Assembly: GCA_963764685.1 (NCBI GenBank)
Contig: CAVXTT010000003.1
Span: forward strand, 1 to 64,000
Source of the DNA: CAVXTT01 sp963764685
Lineage (GTDB): Bacteria > Bacteroidota > Ignavibacteria > Ignavibacteriales > Ignavibacteriaceae
Direction: 5' to 3'
Length of the DNA: 64,000 nt
The position numbers were made by a program, and so were the translations under genes. Of the stretch, positions 33,934-44,159 are shown piece by piece. The first letter of the stretch is position 1, and every line of letters starts with the position of its first letter. The notes below the pieces were generated by a model, which worked only from the letters and a program-made list of their open reading frames with translations, was not told the origin of the DNA and ran no database searches.

Positions 33934-34386
33934 ATGAAGAATATTCTAACAAATCCTTATATACTGTTTGCAGCAAGATGTATCCTTGCATTTATTTTTA
34001 TTTTCTCAGGCATCGAAAAAATTGCCAACCCTGCAGGCTTTTCTGAATCGATCATGAATTATAAACTAATACCCGAAGCCTCAATTAATATTCTGGGGAT
34101 TATTCTACCCTGGATTGAACTCACTTCGGGACTGCTTCTTCTTTTCGGTATATGCGTTAAAGAAAATGCATTCATAATAAGCGCTCTCCTTGTAGTTTTT
34201 ATCCTGGCTGTGGGAATTAGTATGGCGCGGGACCTGAACATCAGCTGCGGCTGCTTCGGTACATCAGGAGGCACTAAGGTCGGCTTTACAAAATTAGGGG
34301 AGAATATTCTCCTGCTTGGTTTGGGCGCTCTGCTTGTATCCTATAACTCCACTTTTTTAAGCTTATCAAGATCTGAACAAAGCTGA
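33934..34386 (+). CDS. MauE/DoxX-family membrane protein
   Basis: 150 residues with four membrane helices. RCILAFIFIFSGIEKIANP and ILPWIELTSGLLLLFGI are the DoxX/MauE signatures, and the loop NISCGCFGTSGG holds the paired cysteines typical of MauE. Family members are thought to pass reducing equivalents or act in disulphide chemistry across the membrane. Co-occurrence with the membrane-anchored rhodanese suggests a joint thiol or sulphur task. The frame is intact. Confidence 0.83.
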   Translation: MKNILTNPYILFAARCILAFIFIFSGIEKIANPAGFSESIMNYKLIPEASINILGIILPWIELTSGLLLLFGICVKENAFIISALLVVFILAVGISMARDLNISCGCFGTSGGTKVGFTKLGENILLLGLGALLVSYNSTFLSLSRSEQS

Positions 34387-34435
34387 AAGTTCTCCCTCCC
34401 CCCGAAAAGAGGAGAGGGTAGGATGAAGTAAATCC

Positions 34436-36533
34436 TTATTTTAAAAGCATCATCTTTCTCATAATTTCAAATCCATTAAACTGCAGCTTATAAAAGTATA
34501 CTCCGCTTGAGAGATCACCGCCGTTAAAATTAACCTGGTGTACTCCCGCACTTTGTTCCTGATCCAGCAGCGTGACAATTTCTTTTCCGATGATATTATA
34601 TATTTTTAATATCACCTTTCCCGCTTCGGGTATTTCATATCTTATCAAAGTAGATGGGTTGAATGGATTAGGATAGTTCTGATCCAGTCTGTAGCTGAAA
34701 TTATTCTGCAGTTCATCTGCCCCGGTTAAAATACCTTTAAGCCTGAACCTGACAGGCTTTACAAAATGAGTAGTGCCAGGTGTAAATCTTGCATCGAATA
34801 CGATCTTCGGAAGATATAAATCATTTGTGTTTCTTTCTATCAGCGGCGGATATACAGTAAAAGTTATCTGCTGTGAATCCCCGGGAGCGATCACGAATGC
34901 TTCAGGTGCAACTGATAAGGCATTTGGTGGAGTTACTTCATTGTAATCCAGTGTAACATACACAGAGTCGGGTCCTGTTCCATTGTTGTAAACATAAAAG
35001 GAAGTGTCAACCGCAGGTGTATTTACTTCAATAGTATCGAGATTAATCTGCGACGTGTTAACAAAGAAAGCCGGTGTGGGGTTCGAATTCCCCTGCAAAG
35101 ATATTTTTAAGGGGTTATCAATATATTGATCATTGTGCAGCAGAAGCAGGGAATCGTCCAGGACATAATTTCCGGCAGGCTCCCATTTTACAATTATCGA
35201 ATCCCCCTTTAATGGTTCAATAATAATCGGGAATGCAGTCATAACACTTATTCCTGGAGCCGATGTTGTCCCGCTGGTAATTGTCAGATCTTCTGAGCCG
35301 GTATTAAATACTCTTAATGTTAATGTTTTACTATTTCCGGAGAGAATATTTCCAAAGTTCAGGGTGACGGTTTGTGCATATAAGCCGGGATTAGAAAACG
35401 CCGGGAACATATCCCTTCCCGGTCCTCCATAAGCTCCTATATCGTTCCGGAGCGTTCCCATTGATGGAAATACTGCTGTGCTTCCGGTACCGGGATCATT
35501 GTAAGCAGCAGAAGGATCACCGGCATCGATATTCGGTGATGATGCAGTCAGAAAAAAACTGGTGTCGGCGAAGAGAGGATTAGAACTTATATTCCCTGTA
35601 CCCGTTATTCCATCTTCAACATTATTATATGTGTAAGCAGCATTCCCCGAAAGTTGTTTACCGGTAAGCTGAAAATTTCCCCATACCAGGTTATTTATAA
35701 AACTTACTGTTGCACTGCCTGCCCACATTCCTCCGCCTAAACCTGCCTGCCCGCCTCCCGAACCGAAGGCTTTATTTCCTGCTATCGTATTATTTTCAAT
35801 TATGTTAGCTCTTGTATCACCCGGTTTTTTCTGGACTATCCATATTCCTCCCCCTCCGAATGTAGCAGCGTTTACATACTGATCAACAGTGTTATCGACA
35901 ATTATATTATTCCTTATAACTGAACCCGAACAATAATTTAATACAATGCCACCGCCATACATCCCCCTGTTCTTCATTATAACGTTATTTAATGATCAGG
36001 GGAGATGAATCGCCGGCACGTATTGCACCCCCTCCGGCACTTGTCGTTCCCGCGGGACGGGTAATGGCTTCATTATCAACAATAAAATTATTCCTTATTA
36101 CAGGTGAAGATAAGGTGATCAGGATTCCGCCTCCCTCAACAAAGGTTCCCGCGCCGTGTTCATCAATCCATTTGGTGCCTTTACCGCCTGTCAATGTAAA
36201 TCCTTCAAGGACAGCTGTTGAATCTTCTCCTGAAACGATCAGTACACAACTTGCAGTATCCGGATTAACCGGAGTGGAGCCATTAATTACCGTATTTAAT
36301 ATCGAGTTCCTGTTTCCATTAATAATAAATGTGCTTGCCACGGTAATATTCTTCCCCCTGAAATTGATATTCTCGTGATATGTTCCTTGGGCAACAAGAA
36401 CTGTATCCCCGTTCTGGGATGCATTTATTGCCGCCTGGATGGTCGAATACTGTCCCGGTACATTTCTAATCACTGCATAAGCATTTACCGAGATCAAAAT
36501 TAATACTGCAGTAAATAATATTTTTTTCATCAT
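34436..36533 (-). CDS. Secreted parallel beta-helix protein with T9SS sorting domain, frameshifted
   Basis: About 698 residues when joined. The N-terminal signal peptide is followed by right-handed beta-helix repeats: QYSTIQAAINASQNGDTVLVAQGTY, EGGGILITLSSPVIRNNFIVDN and SGSVIRNNIIVDN, as in pectate-lyase-like surface proteins. The frame breaks at 35978-35984, where one A fewer makes II-NNVIMKNRGMYGGG. The later part has Ig-like domains (NFGNILSGNSKTLTLRVFN). The C-terminus is the type IX sorting domain: QNYPNPFNPSTLIRYEIPE, LKIYNIIGKEI, SGVYFYKLQ. It is exported to the surface; its substrate is unknown. The start overlaps the stop of the DUF4440 lipoprotein gene. Confidence 0.85.
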
Positions 36534-37021
36534 AACCTCTCTTGTTGATCTTGCGGAGGGGGAGTTTGATTCCCTCCGTCTAATTTGAATTTCCAGTTAC
36601 CGTTTATATCTTTCTTCCAGACTGTAAAATAATTGCCGTAGACTTTCATCGGATTTCCTGTTGAATCTTTACCGGTATACTCCCAGTTGCCGAATGTATA
36701 TCCGATCTCTCCTGAAGCGGCTGCATCGGCTTTAACAGGATACCAGCTAAGAACACCGGATGTATCCTCATCTCCTTCAAATGCTTTCCTGAGCGCATCA
36801 ATCCCTATAATAGGATGCTCACGGTTCTTCAGTTTGATAATATCATCTGCAGCATAATAAAGGAAGGCTTTTTTCATTCCTTCTTTTTCAGACATTTGAG
36901 AAAATTCTTTTTCTGTCTGAATTATTTCTTTCTTTGCTTGTTCGGTTCGATTCTCTTCAGGAGAATCTTTGCATGAGGAAATAAAAATTGCACAAATAAC
37001 GAGTATTGTAAAACTGCGCAT
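36530..37021 (-). CDS. DUF4440/SnoaL-like lipoprotein
   Basis: 163 residues. Lipobox ISSC gives Cys17 as the lipidation site. The mature domain has the NTF2-like pattern of DUF4440: EKEFSQMSEKEGMKKAFLYYAADDI, IIGIDALRKAFEGD, GEIGYTFGNWEYTGK, GNYFTVWKKDINGNWKFKLDGG. Proteins of this family are predicted to bind small molecules or act as steroid-isomerase-like enzymes; the real role is not known. The gene overlaps the following beta-helix gene by four bases. Confidence 0.85.
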   Translation of the reverse strand: MRSFTILVICAIFISSCKDSPEENRTEQAKKEIIQTEKEFSQMSEKEGMKKAFLYYAADDIIKLKNREHPIIGIDALRKAFEGDEDTSGVLSWYPVKADAAASGEIGYTFGNWEYTGKDSTGNPMKVYGNYFTVWKKDINGNWKFKLDGGNQTPPPQDQQERL

Positions 37022-37028
37022 ATCACAC

Positions 37029-38770
37029 CTACTTGATTACTAATAATTTTTTTGACTCTCTGATATTTCCGGCAGAAAGTGTGTATAAATAGACTCCTGC
37101 CGAAAGATCCGCGGCATCTAATGTCCTTGAATGAAACCCCCGTTCAAGGAACTGATCCGCTAATGTGTATATTTCCTCTCCCAGCAGGTTGAATAACTTT
37201 AAGGTTACAGTGCCTGCTTCCGCTATAAAAAATTCTATCCGGGTGGAAGGATTAAATGGATTAGGATAATTTTGATACAGCTTTGTATCAGAAGGAATTG
37301 TAACTCCGTAATCATCTGCATCAAGCAATGAACCGTCCTCCGCGACATCCAAGGTCTGATCTGGAGTTACTGATCAATATACTTTGCCGGATCCCCGAAG
37401 GCCATCTTATAACTATTGAATCAACTACCGTTGCATTTCCTAATCCAAAATGAAGCTGCAGGTTCTGCCCGCAGTAACCGCCTTGCCCTGTTACCTGCTG
37501 CATTTGTACAACCTGTTGTCCTCCTATTTGAGCATAAACCTTCACTACTGCACCTATAGCGGAAGAATTAGAAACGGTGCCTTCAAGATTAAATTTAATC
37601 CAGTTGCTGCTTCCCCCGTCGTTTCTGAATAAAGTATTATTCTGATTCGTAATAACATTTGGCAACAGCAAGATCAAGCCAGCCATCATTATCATAATCA
37701 CCAAAGCTGCATCCATATGACCAGCCCGGATCATTAACCACACTCCCGGATGCCTTTGTAAAACTGCCGTCTCCATTATTCATATAAAGGAAATCATTCA
37801 GCTGCGTTGTGCCGAATCCATTAGCAACAAAGAGATCAATATCTCCGTCATTATCAATATCTCCCCAGCAGCTTCCTATTGAATATCCGCCGTCGTTTAC
37901 AATAATCCCTTCGGTGACTTTAGTGAATGTCCCGTCGCCGTTATTATTATAAAGAAAATTATTCTGATTCTCGTGGTTGGCAACAAAAAGGTCAAAGTCA
38001 CCGTCATTATCATAATCGCCCCAGGAGCTGCCGAAAGAAGCTGCAGGGCTGTTCACAATATCTCCTGTGGTAATTTTTGTAAATGTTCCATCTCCGTTAT
38101 TATTGTATAAAAGATCCTTCTGATTATTTTCCGTAGCAACAAACAGATCGATATCACCATCATTATCATAATCTGCCCAATCGGCATTTCTTGATCTGGC
38201 AATATCAGAAACAGGGGCTCCTTCTGTAATTTTAATAAAGACTCCCTGCCCGTCATTCATATAAAAGAAATTAAGAAATGGTGTTTCACTATTGCAGACA
38301 TACAGGTCAAGCCAGCCGTCCTTATTATAATCGTTCCAGGCACCGGTCTCAGAATAACCCCTGTCAGTATAAACAGGGGAGACGGTAATAAGACTGAATG
38401 TTTTATCACCGTTATTCCTGTAAAGAAGATTATTCTGGTTATACCAGTTAGCTACAAAAACATCTATATTTCCGTCATTATCATAATCTCCCCAGGTGCT
38501 TCCGTCTGATGACTTTCCGTCTTCAGTAATTCCTATTCCTGTTTTCTTTAAAAAAGTTCCCCCGCCTTCATTTTCGTAGAAAAAATTATCAGCACCATTC
38601 TGAGGTCCGTTTGTAATGTAAAGATCAAGATCTCCATCCTTATCATAATCAACCCAGTTTACAGCTCTTGATTCTCCCCCTTCATTTGCAGGGGGAATGC
38701 CTGTTATTTTTGTAAATGACTGTCCATAAATTATCCCGTTCAGCAGAACCGCATATACCAGCTGCTTCAT
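37029..38770 (-). CDS. VCBS/FG-GAP repeat and ASPIC/UnbV protein with T9SS sorting domain, frameshifted
   Basis: About 580 residues joined. A signal peptide is followed by at least six FG-GAP repeats with Ca-binding motifs (DYDNDGDIDLFVA, GDYDNDGWLDLAVA), a beta-propeller as in integrin alpha chains. The frame breaks near 37,665 (one A fewer in GCCAAATGTT gives ANVITNQNNTLFRNDGG) and near 37,375-37,400. The second part is an ASPIC/UnbV domain (KFNLEGTVSNSSAIGAVVKV, HFGLGNATVVDSIVIRWPSG). The end is a sorting domain: YQNYPNPFNPSTRIEFFI. It is an exported surface protein, probably for adhesion or binding. No catalytic motif is seen. Confidence 0.83.
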
Positions 38771-38904
38771 ATTACTCCTGAGATTATTAAATTACATTAG
38801 ATAGTTACCTAATTAGAGGGAGGAAAGTAACTACCTGAAAAGGGGGTATTGATAAGCGGTGATTTAAGTTTACGGGTTGTCTATTGAAGAATTTAACGGC
38901 GGAA

Positions 38905-39450
38905 TCAGCTTTTTTGGTCTATCAGATACAGCAGATTATCTTCAACTTTATAAAGCATCGGGACAATCAGGATCTTAGGGTATACTTTCCGGAGGCGGGC
39001 CTGCTCGCTTAATAGAAAATCTACTTCATTTCCTATTTCAAAAACGGGGGCGTATTTAATAAAATGCTCTTCGGACTGTTCCTTTGTCCATCCTGCTCTT
39101 TCCTGGAGCCCTTTAACAAACATTTCTTTCTTAGATGCAAGATCGACCATACCGCAGTTTGTATGTCCGAGCAGGGCAATAGTGCTTATTCCACCGACAC
39201 CTATTGCAAATGACACCTTGAACTCACTGTACCTTAAATTACCCCCGCCGGACCGAATTATGAATGCAAAGTTATCCGGAATGTTAAGATGCTTCCTGTT
39301 ATCCATACACATACCGATAAGCAGCTGTGCCTGCTGGTAAGTGTCGAACGGAAGCTTTAGGTTATGATATTTAAGGAGCAGCCCGATCGGGGTGGACAGG
39401 TATTCCTGCGGTATATTTTCCTCACTAATAACAGGTTGTAATCGATGCAT
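38905..39450 (-). CDS. Beta-carbonic-anhydrase-like protein
   Basis: 181 residues. The catalytic zinc ligands of beta-carbonic anhydrases are present: Cys48 in MCMDNR with Asp50 and Arg52, and His96 and Cys99 in LLGHTNCGM. FAFIIRSGGGNLRYSEFKVSFAIGVGG is the expected helix-strand region following the active-site dyad. The spacing is normal, though CMDNR replaces the common CSDSR and the C-terminus is shorter than in classical enzymes. Probable function: reversible CO2 hydration. Since the sequence is divergent, a related hydrolase is possible. There is no signal peptide and no operon partner. Confidence 0.75.
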   Translation of the reverse strand: MHRLQPVISEENIPQEYLSTPIGLLLKYHNLKLPFDTYQQAQLLIGMCMDNRKHLNIPDNFAFIIRSGGGNLRYSEFKVSFAIGVGGISTIALLGHTNCGMVDLASKKEMFVKGLQERAGWTKEQSEEHFIKYAPVFEIGNEVDFLLSEQARLRKVYPKILIVPMLYKVEDNLLYLIDQKS

Positions 39451-39533
39451 ATTAAAAAATAAGCATTTGAAGGTTTTTACACAACTTTACGTGAATGAGC
39501 TTTAACGATAATCTTAAAAGCAGGGAAGATTAA

Positions 39534-40165
39534 ATCCTAAATCCTTCTCTTTAGAAAGAGAAGGACTTTATTGGAACCTGAAACATAACATGGGTCATCT
39601 TGTCTTTCCTTTTCGCCCCTTCTCTTCCCAAGCTTGTGTGAAAATTATGGTTGAGGATTTTACAAATAAAAAAATCATAACTCCTTTATCATTTGCTCCT
39701 CCCCCTTCGCTTTCAAAGAGAAGGGGGTTAGGGGGATGAGTTCCCTGCTCTGGTGCAACAACTCATAATTCAGCACCCTCTCAATAAAAAGAAACCCTCT
39801 CTCCCATAGGGATCCCTTTGGGATAATCTCTCCCTTGGAAAGGGCGAGACTTATTGGAGCTTAAACTACACATTTGTAATACTGGCAGGTTACCGAAAAA
39901 TATTTTTCAAACAACCTTTTCCCAAGAGAAGGGGTAGGGGATGAGTTCCCGCAGGGAAGCAGCTTCAGCTAAGATCCTATTTGCACGGTAAAACGAACTC
40001 ATCCTAAATCCTTCTCTTAAAGAAGAGAAGGACTTTATTGGAGCCTGGACATAAAATAGACCATCTTGACTTTTCTTTCGTCCCCTTCTCTTCCCAATCC
40101 CGCAGGGATCCCTATGGGAGAGAAGGGGTAGGGGATGAGTTCCTAATTCGCCCCTTAACGCGAAT
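39534..40165. repeat. Repeat-filled intergenic region
   Basis: About 630 bases without a gene. Two copies of a unit of about 100 bases, starting ATCCTAAATCCTTCTCTT and continuing GAGAAGGACTTTATTGGA, lie at 39534-39634 and 40001-40100. Three variants of GAGAAGGGG(T)TAGGGG(G)ATGAGTTCC follow within the region, partly inverted to the CCCCTTCTCTTCCCA parts. It is typical non-coding intergenic repeat, perhaps able to fold into hairpins. Confidence 0.65.
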
Positions 40166-40170
40166 TTATC

Positions 40171-40689
40171 CTAAACTAAATTATTCTGCTTAATAAATTT
40201 TAACTGTACCAGTCCTGAATCAAATTTATCAATAGACATTAGTTTCAGTTTTTTTGCTTGTTTTATACCCATAAATAAGGGAATACCTTCACCTAAAACT
40301 ACAGGGTGCACTGAAATAATATACTCATCAATGAGATCTGAGTTTTGAAGAAAAGTAATTATCTCACTCCCTCCGAGCAGCCATATATCCATCCCGTCCC
40401 TCTTTTTCAGATCTTTAACAAACGCAGGTATCCCGGAATTTATAAAAGTAAGATTATCATGATTATCCGATTGCTTTCTTGTAAATACATAGACTGTTTT
40501 CCCTTTAAATGTATCACCAAGTTTAACAGCGAGATCAAAGGTTTTTCTTCCGGTAAGTATTGTATCGATGCCGGAGTAAAAATTATTATAGCCGTAATCA
40601 CTGTCGGTAAATAACCAGGTTAAATCTTCATCTTTTCCGGCAATATAACCATCAAGGCTTGATGCAATAAATAGTATTACTTTTCTCAT
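40171..40689 (-). CDS. RibD C-terminal/dihydrofolate-reductase-like protein
   Basis: 172 residues. RKVILFIASSLDGYIAG is the characteristic start of the YyaP/RibD_C family. TILTGRKTFDLAV and DIWLLGGSEIITFL are the NADPH-binding turns, and YIISVHPVVLGEGIPLF is the conserved late strand. True substrates of these stand-alone proteins are unknown; they reduce pterin- or pyrimidine-like compounds by homology. A hairpin lies between the upstream gene and this one, so it is probably transcribed alone. Confidence 0.85.
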   Translation of the reverse strand: MRKVILFIASSLDGYIAGKDEDLTWLFTDSDYGYNNFYSGIDTILTGRKTFDLAVKLGDTFKGKTVYVFTRKQSDNHDNLTFINSGIPAFVKDLKKRDGMDIWLLGGSEIITFLQNSDLIDEYIISVHPVVLGEGIPLFMGIKQAKKLKLMSIDKFDSGLVQLKFIKQNNLV

Positions 40690-40718
40690 ATGATTTTATC
40701 AGGAAGGTACAGGAAAGC

Positions 40719-40742
40719 GGGAGACCACAACAATGGTCTCCC
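40719..40742 (-). terminator. Hairpin after rubrerythrin
   Basis: GGGAGACCA (40719-40727) and TGGTCTCCC (40734-40742), a perfect 9-bp stem 11 bases beyond the rubrerythrin stop. The T tract on the minus strand is weak, so the terminator is probable rather than certain. Confidence 0.65.
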
Positions 40743-40752
40743 CAATAAGATT

Positions 40753-41268
40753 CTAATCTAAAGCAAACTGCTCATATGTTACAAACTTAGATCCAAGGGT
40801 ACTGCAGACAGGACATTTATCGGGTGCATTGCCAAATTCAATATATCCGCATACAGGGCAGAGGTATATTTCACCCACGTCCAGGTCTTTTCCCTGCTGT
40901 GCAGCGTCAAGTGCCATTTTATAGAGAATGGCATGTACTTCTTCTGCTTGTACTGCATATTCAAACATTCTTTTTGCTTTATGGTTCTCAGCTATTGCAG
41001 TTGTGAGCATCGGGGGATACATCTCTTTGTACTCATAAGTTTCACCGGCGATTGCCGCCTTCAGGTTATCAACGGTTGATCCAATTCCATCTAAGGCTTT
41101 TAGGTGCCCCCCGGCGTGTATTTTTTCAGCTTCGGCAGTCAGTTTAAATAGTTTAGCTATATTCTCGAAGCCTTCCTTTTCAGCTTTTGCTGCAAAATTA
41201 AGATACTTCTGGTTTGCCTGGCTCTCGCCGGCAAAGGCTTCCTTTAAGTTGTTAAGCGTGATATTCAT
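40753..41268 (-). CDS. Rubrerythrin
   Basis: 171 residues. An N-terminal four-helix ferritin-like domain holds the di-iron ligands (AGESQANQKYL, AEAEKIHA, AGETYEYKEMYP, AEEVHA). A C-terminal rubredoxin-like knuckle carries Cys137, Cys140, Cys152 and Cys155 (YLCPVCGYIEFG, DKCPVCS). It reduces hydrogen peroxide with electrons from rubredoxin or NAD(P)H enzymes and is typical of organisms that live with little or fluctuating oxygen. This matches HemN and DUF892 elsewhere in the window. The length is close to the short family type and the frame is intact. Confidence 0.93.
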   Translation of the reverse strand: MNITLNNLKEAFAGESQANQKYLNFAAKAEKEGFENIAKLFKLTAEAEKIHAGGHLKALDGIGSTVDNLKAAIAGETYEYKEMYPPMLTTAIAENHKAKRMFEYAVQAEEVHAILYKMALDAAQQGKDLDVGEIYLCPVCGYIEFGNAPDKCPVCSTLGSKFVTYEQFALD

Positions 41269-41357
41269 AGTTGATCCCTTTCGATCGATGGTTTATTAAA
41301 GAATTGAAATATCAGGCTTGTAATTTAGGAATAGTGAAGGATATTTTTAAGGCCAAA

Positions 41358-41385
41358 ATAAAAAAGCCGGTCGTGTTGACCGGCT
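41358..41385 (-). terminator. Terminator of the YCF48-like T9SS gene
   Basis: AGCCGGTC (41365-41372) and GACCGGCT (41378-41385) around GTGTT, followed on the minus strand by a T run. It is 22 bases past the stop. Confidence 0.9.
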
Positions 41386-41407
41386 AATAACATAATCAAA
41401 AAATTTC

Positions 41408-42937
41408 TCACCTCATCAATATCATTTTCTTAGTTTCAGAATACGATCCCGCCCTAAGCTGATAGAAATACACACCTCCGGTCTGTTCTTCAGCATTCCA
41501 TTTTAGTTCATATTGCCCTGCAGGTTTTTCTTCATTAATCAGCGTTTCAATTTCATTACCCAGAATATCAAATACTTTTAATGTTACATTTGAGTATTCA
41601 GGTATGGAATAGCTGATCATAGTAGATGGATTAAACGGATTAGGGTAATTCTGATTTAAGAAAAAGCTGCCAGGAGATGTCCCAGGCTTAACTTCAATTT
41701 CATTTGAGTACTCGAAGGACCCGTCATAATCAATTTGTTTCAAACGGTAAAATACAGAAGTGCGCGTAATGAAATTATCTGTATAATTGTATATATGTCT
41801 TGCCGTAGTTGTTCCCTTTCCCTCAACAAATGCAATCGTTTGCCAATCTTCAATATCTGACCTGCGCTCGATGCTGAAACCCTTATTATTAGTTTCCGTT
41901 TCTGTTATCCATTCCAGGTGAATATGTTTTCCATCTTGTAAAACTGAACCGGTAAAGGAAGTTAACTCAACAGGGACACCCCCATTAATAGTTTTAAGTA
42001 TTATTCCACCTCCGCCAATTGCCCAGCCGGTATTTGAATCAGTAAAGAAGACAGAACTAAATCCATAATCCCCTTCACCGAATTGAAGTATCCAGGTTAC
42101 TCCTCCATCAGTTGTTTTACATATTCTGCCTCCTGCTTCCCCGGTTCCAACAGTCCATCCCGTATATTGGTCGGTAAAGAAGACTGCATTTAATTGGCCC
42201 CATATATAGTTGGACTGCCCATTCCAAACTGTGCCGCCGTTGGTAGTTGAAAGTAGTATTGTTGGAAAAGGCGGAGGCAGCACCGGAAGGACCCCAACTA
42301 TCCAACCGATATTTGGGTTGATAAAAAAAACTAAAATAAAAGCCCAGGATGATCCGCCTGATTGAGGATACCAGGTACTTCCACCGTCTGTAGTCTTAAT
42401 AATAAAACCAGCTCCTACTACCCAGCCGATAGCCTCGTTAATAAAAAATACAGAATAATAATAATTACCGGCTCCTATATTTTGAACCAGCCAATCGCTG
42501 CCGCCATTTGTTGTTTTTAAGACCACAGTATTTCCTACGACCCAACCGGTATTTTGATCAGTAAAAAAAACTGAAGTCAGGTAAGTGTTTGTCCCGCTTG
42601 TTTGAGCTGTCCAGTTTATTCCTCCATTTGTAGTGTTTAGAATGGTTCCGTTCTCTCCTGTTATCCACCCGGTATTTTGATCTATAAAGTGCACGGAATA
42701 AAGATCTTTAGTGGTATCAGTAAACTGAGAAGTCCAGTCTGTTCCTCCATTTGTTGTTCTTAGAATAGTGCCGTTGTTACCGGCAATCCAGCCGTGATTA
42801 CCATCTATAAAAAAAACACTGTTAAGGTTATTGGTTGTACCGCTAATTTGCTGAAACCATCCTTCCTGCGAAAAAGCAATCGTTGTAAGTATAAACGAAA
42901 CAAACAGAGAAGGAATTATTTTTATTTTCTTCATCAT
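41408..42937 (-). CDS. YCF48/BNR-repeat secreted protein with T9SS sorting domain
   Basis: 509 residues. After the signal peptide (ends near AFSQE), seven or so repeats of the pattern LxSVFFxDxNxGWxxGxxGTILxTTNGGxxW form a YCF48-type beta-propeller; examples are DQNTGWITGENGTILNTTNGG and DQNTGWVVGNTVVLKTTNGG. Residues about 325-430 are a beta-sandwich module starting VPVELTSFTGS and including TETNNKGFSIERR and GKGTT. The end is the sorting domain: NYPNPFNPSTMISYSIPE and GGVYFYQLRAG. The protein is a surface-attached binding protein by inference. It is adjacent to, and co-directional with, a second protein sharing the same C-terminal modules. Confidence 0.87.
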   Translation of the reverse strand: MMKKIKIIPSLFVSFILTTIAFSQEGWFQQISGTTNNLNSVFFIDGNHGWIAGNNGTILRTTNGGTDWTSQFTDTTKDLYSVHFIDQNTGWITGENGTILNTTNGGINWTAQTSGTNTYLTSVFFTDQNTGWVVGNTVVLKTTNGGSDWLVQNIGAGNYYYSVFFINEAIGWVVGAGFIIKTTDGGSTWYPQSGGSSWAFILVFFINPNIGWIVGVLPVLPPPFPTILLSTTNGGTVWNGQSNYIWGQLNAVFFTDQYTGWTVGTGEAGGRICKTTDGGVTWILQFGEGDYGFSSVFFTDSNTGWAIGGGGIILKTINGGVPVELTSFTGSVLQDGKHIHLEWITETETNNKGFSIERRSDIEDWQTIAFVEGKGTTTARHIYNYTDNFITRTSVFYRLKQIDYDGSFEYSNEIEVKPGTSPGSFFLNQNYPNPFNPSTMISYSIPEYSNVTLKVFDILGNEIETLINEEKPAGQYELKWNAEEQTGGVYFYQLRAGSYSETKKMILMR

Positions 42938-42953
42938 TACTCCCAGTGAGTTG

Positions 42954-44003
42954 TTATTTTATTAATAACATTTTCTTAGTTTCAGAGTATGATCCTGCAC
43001 GAAACTGATAGAAGTACACACCCCCTGTCAATCCTTCAGCATTCCATTTTGCTTCATATTGCCCCCCAGGCTTCTCTTCATTCACCAGTGTTTCTATTTC
43101 ATTACCAAGAATATCAAATACTTTTAATGATACATTTGAGTATTCCGGTATGGAATAGCTGATCGTAGTAGATGGATTAAACGGATTAGGATAGTTCTGA
43201 GATAAATAAAAATTATCAGGAGAAGAGTAAAGATCAATCTCTATCTCATCGGAATATGCAGCAGTACCGTCAAAGTCAATTTGTTTCAGACGGTAGAATA
43301 CAAGTCCTGATACTTCATTGCTGCTTAAATCATCGGTATATGAGTATGACTGTTTCTCAGTAGTTGTTCCGTGCCCCTCAATAAATGAAATCACTTCCCA
43401 GTCAAGGATTTTCCTATGAAGCTCAAAGCCTTTATTGTTTGTTTCGCTTGCTGTAGTCCAGTTTAATATTACAACTGAACCTTCCTGTATACCGGTAAAG
43501 GAGATAAGCTCAACCGGAAGGGCATTTGTATAGACAATATTAAGCGGAGCTGAAGTTATAGGATCTGTAATGATATAAACTCCGCTGTCAGACAGAATGG
43601 GACCATTGCCAAACTGGATAGTGACATAATCGGGCAGGTCATAATGGACCACCAGGGGAGCGCCGAGATAGGCAAACTGCCAGATCAATCTGCTTTGTTT
43701 TGTACCGGTATAAGGAAATGCCGGGGCATTCCTGTAATCTTTATAAGAAGAGATAGGACTCCCGCAATATGAAGTCAGATCGAAGCGGGCCTCAAAAATA
43801 CCCGGGGGAGGGAATGGGGGTAAATCACTTTCTCCGAGCAGGGGATCAAGACAATCTGTAGCTGTTGGATCTAACCCGAAATATACAGTCTTACCACTGG
43901 ATATCCCATCATCAAGAATCAGGGGTATATCAACTGCTGCCTGGGGAAAAAGAAAAGAAGTGTAAAGCAGTAGTACTGCAAATAGGAAGATTATTTTACT
44001 CAT
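42954..44003 (-). CDS. Secreted protein with T9SS sorting domain
   Basis: 349 residues. The signal peptide ends near FPQA. The N-terminal 150 residues form an unrecognised beta-rich domain containing paired cysteines (ATDCLDPLLG, LTSYCGSP), followed by the module LPVELISFTGIQEGSVVILN with TASETNNKGFELHRK and GHGTTTEKQSYSYTDD. The end has NYPNPFNPSTTISYSIPE. The last 200 residues resemble those of the next gene closely, suggesting duplication of the C-terminal part with a different N-terminal cargo. The gap to the next gene is 16 bases, so the pair is co-transcribed. Confidence 0.82.
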   Translation of the reverse strand: MSKIIFLFAVLLLYTSFLFPQAAVDIPLILDDGISSGKTVYFGLDPTATDCLDPLLGESDLPPFPPPGIFEARFDLTSYCGSPISSYKDYRNAPAFPYTGTKQSRLIWQFAYLGAPLVVHYDLPDYVTIQFGNGPILSDSGVYIITDPITSAPLNIVYTNALPVELISFTGIQEGSVVILNWTTASETNNKGFELHRKILDWEVISFIEGHGTTTEKQSYSYTDDLSSNEVSGLVFYRLKQIDFDGTAAYSDEIEIDLYSSPDNFYLSQNYPNPFNPSTTISYSIPEYSNVSLKVFDILGNEIETLVNEEKPGGQYEAKWNAEGLTGGVYFYQFRAGSYSETKKMLLIK

Positions 44004-44096
44004 AAGTCCTCCACCTATGAAATTGGAATTATCTCACCTGAATTTGGTTAAATTCCCCTTCCAAATCAAGCAACCGTTAACAGATAGCAATATCCA

Positions 44097-44131
44097 ATAA
44101 AAAAGGCGGACTGTTAAGAACAATCCGCCTT
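44097..44131 (-). terminator. Terminator of the metalloprotease gene
   Basis: AAGGCGGACTGTT (44103-44115) and AACAATCCGCCTT (44119-44131) pair over 13 bp with one wobble pair on the minus-strand RNA, followed by a T run. It lies 29 bases beyond the stop. Confidence 0.9.
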
Positions 44132-44159
44132 GGACAATTTTTACTCTTCGGGATTTAAG

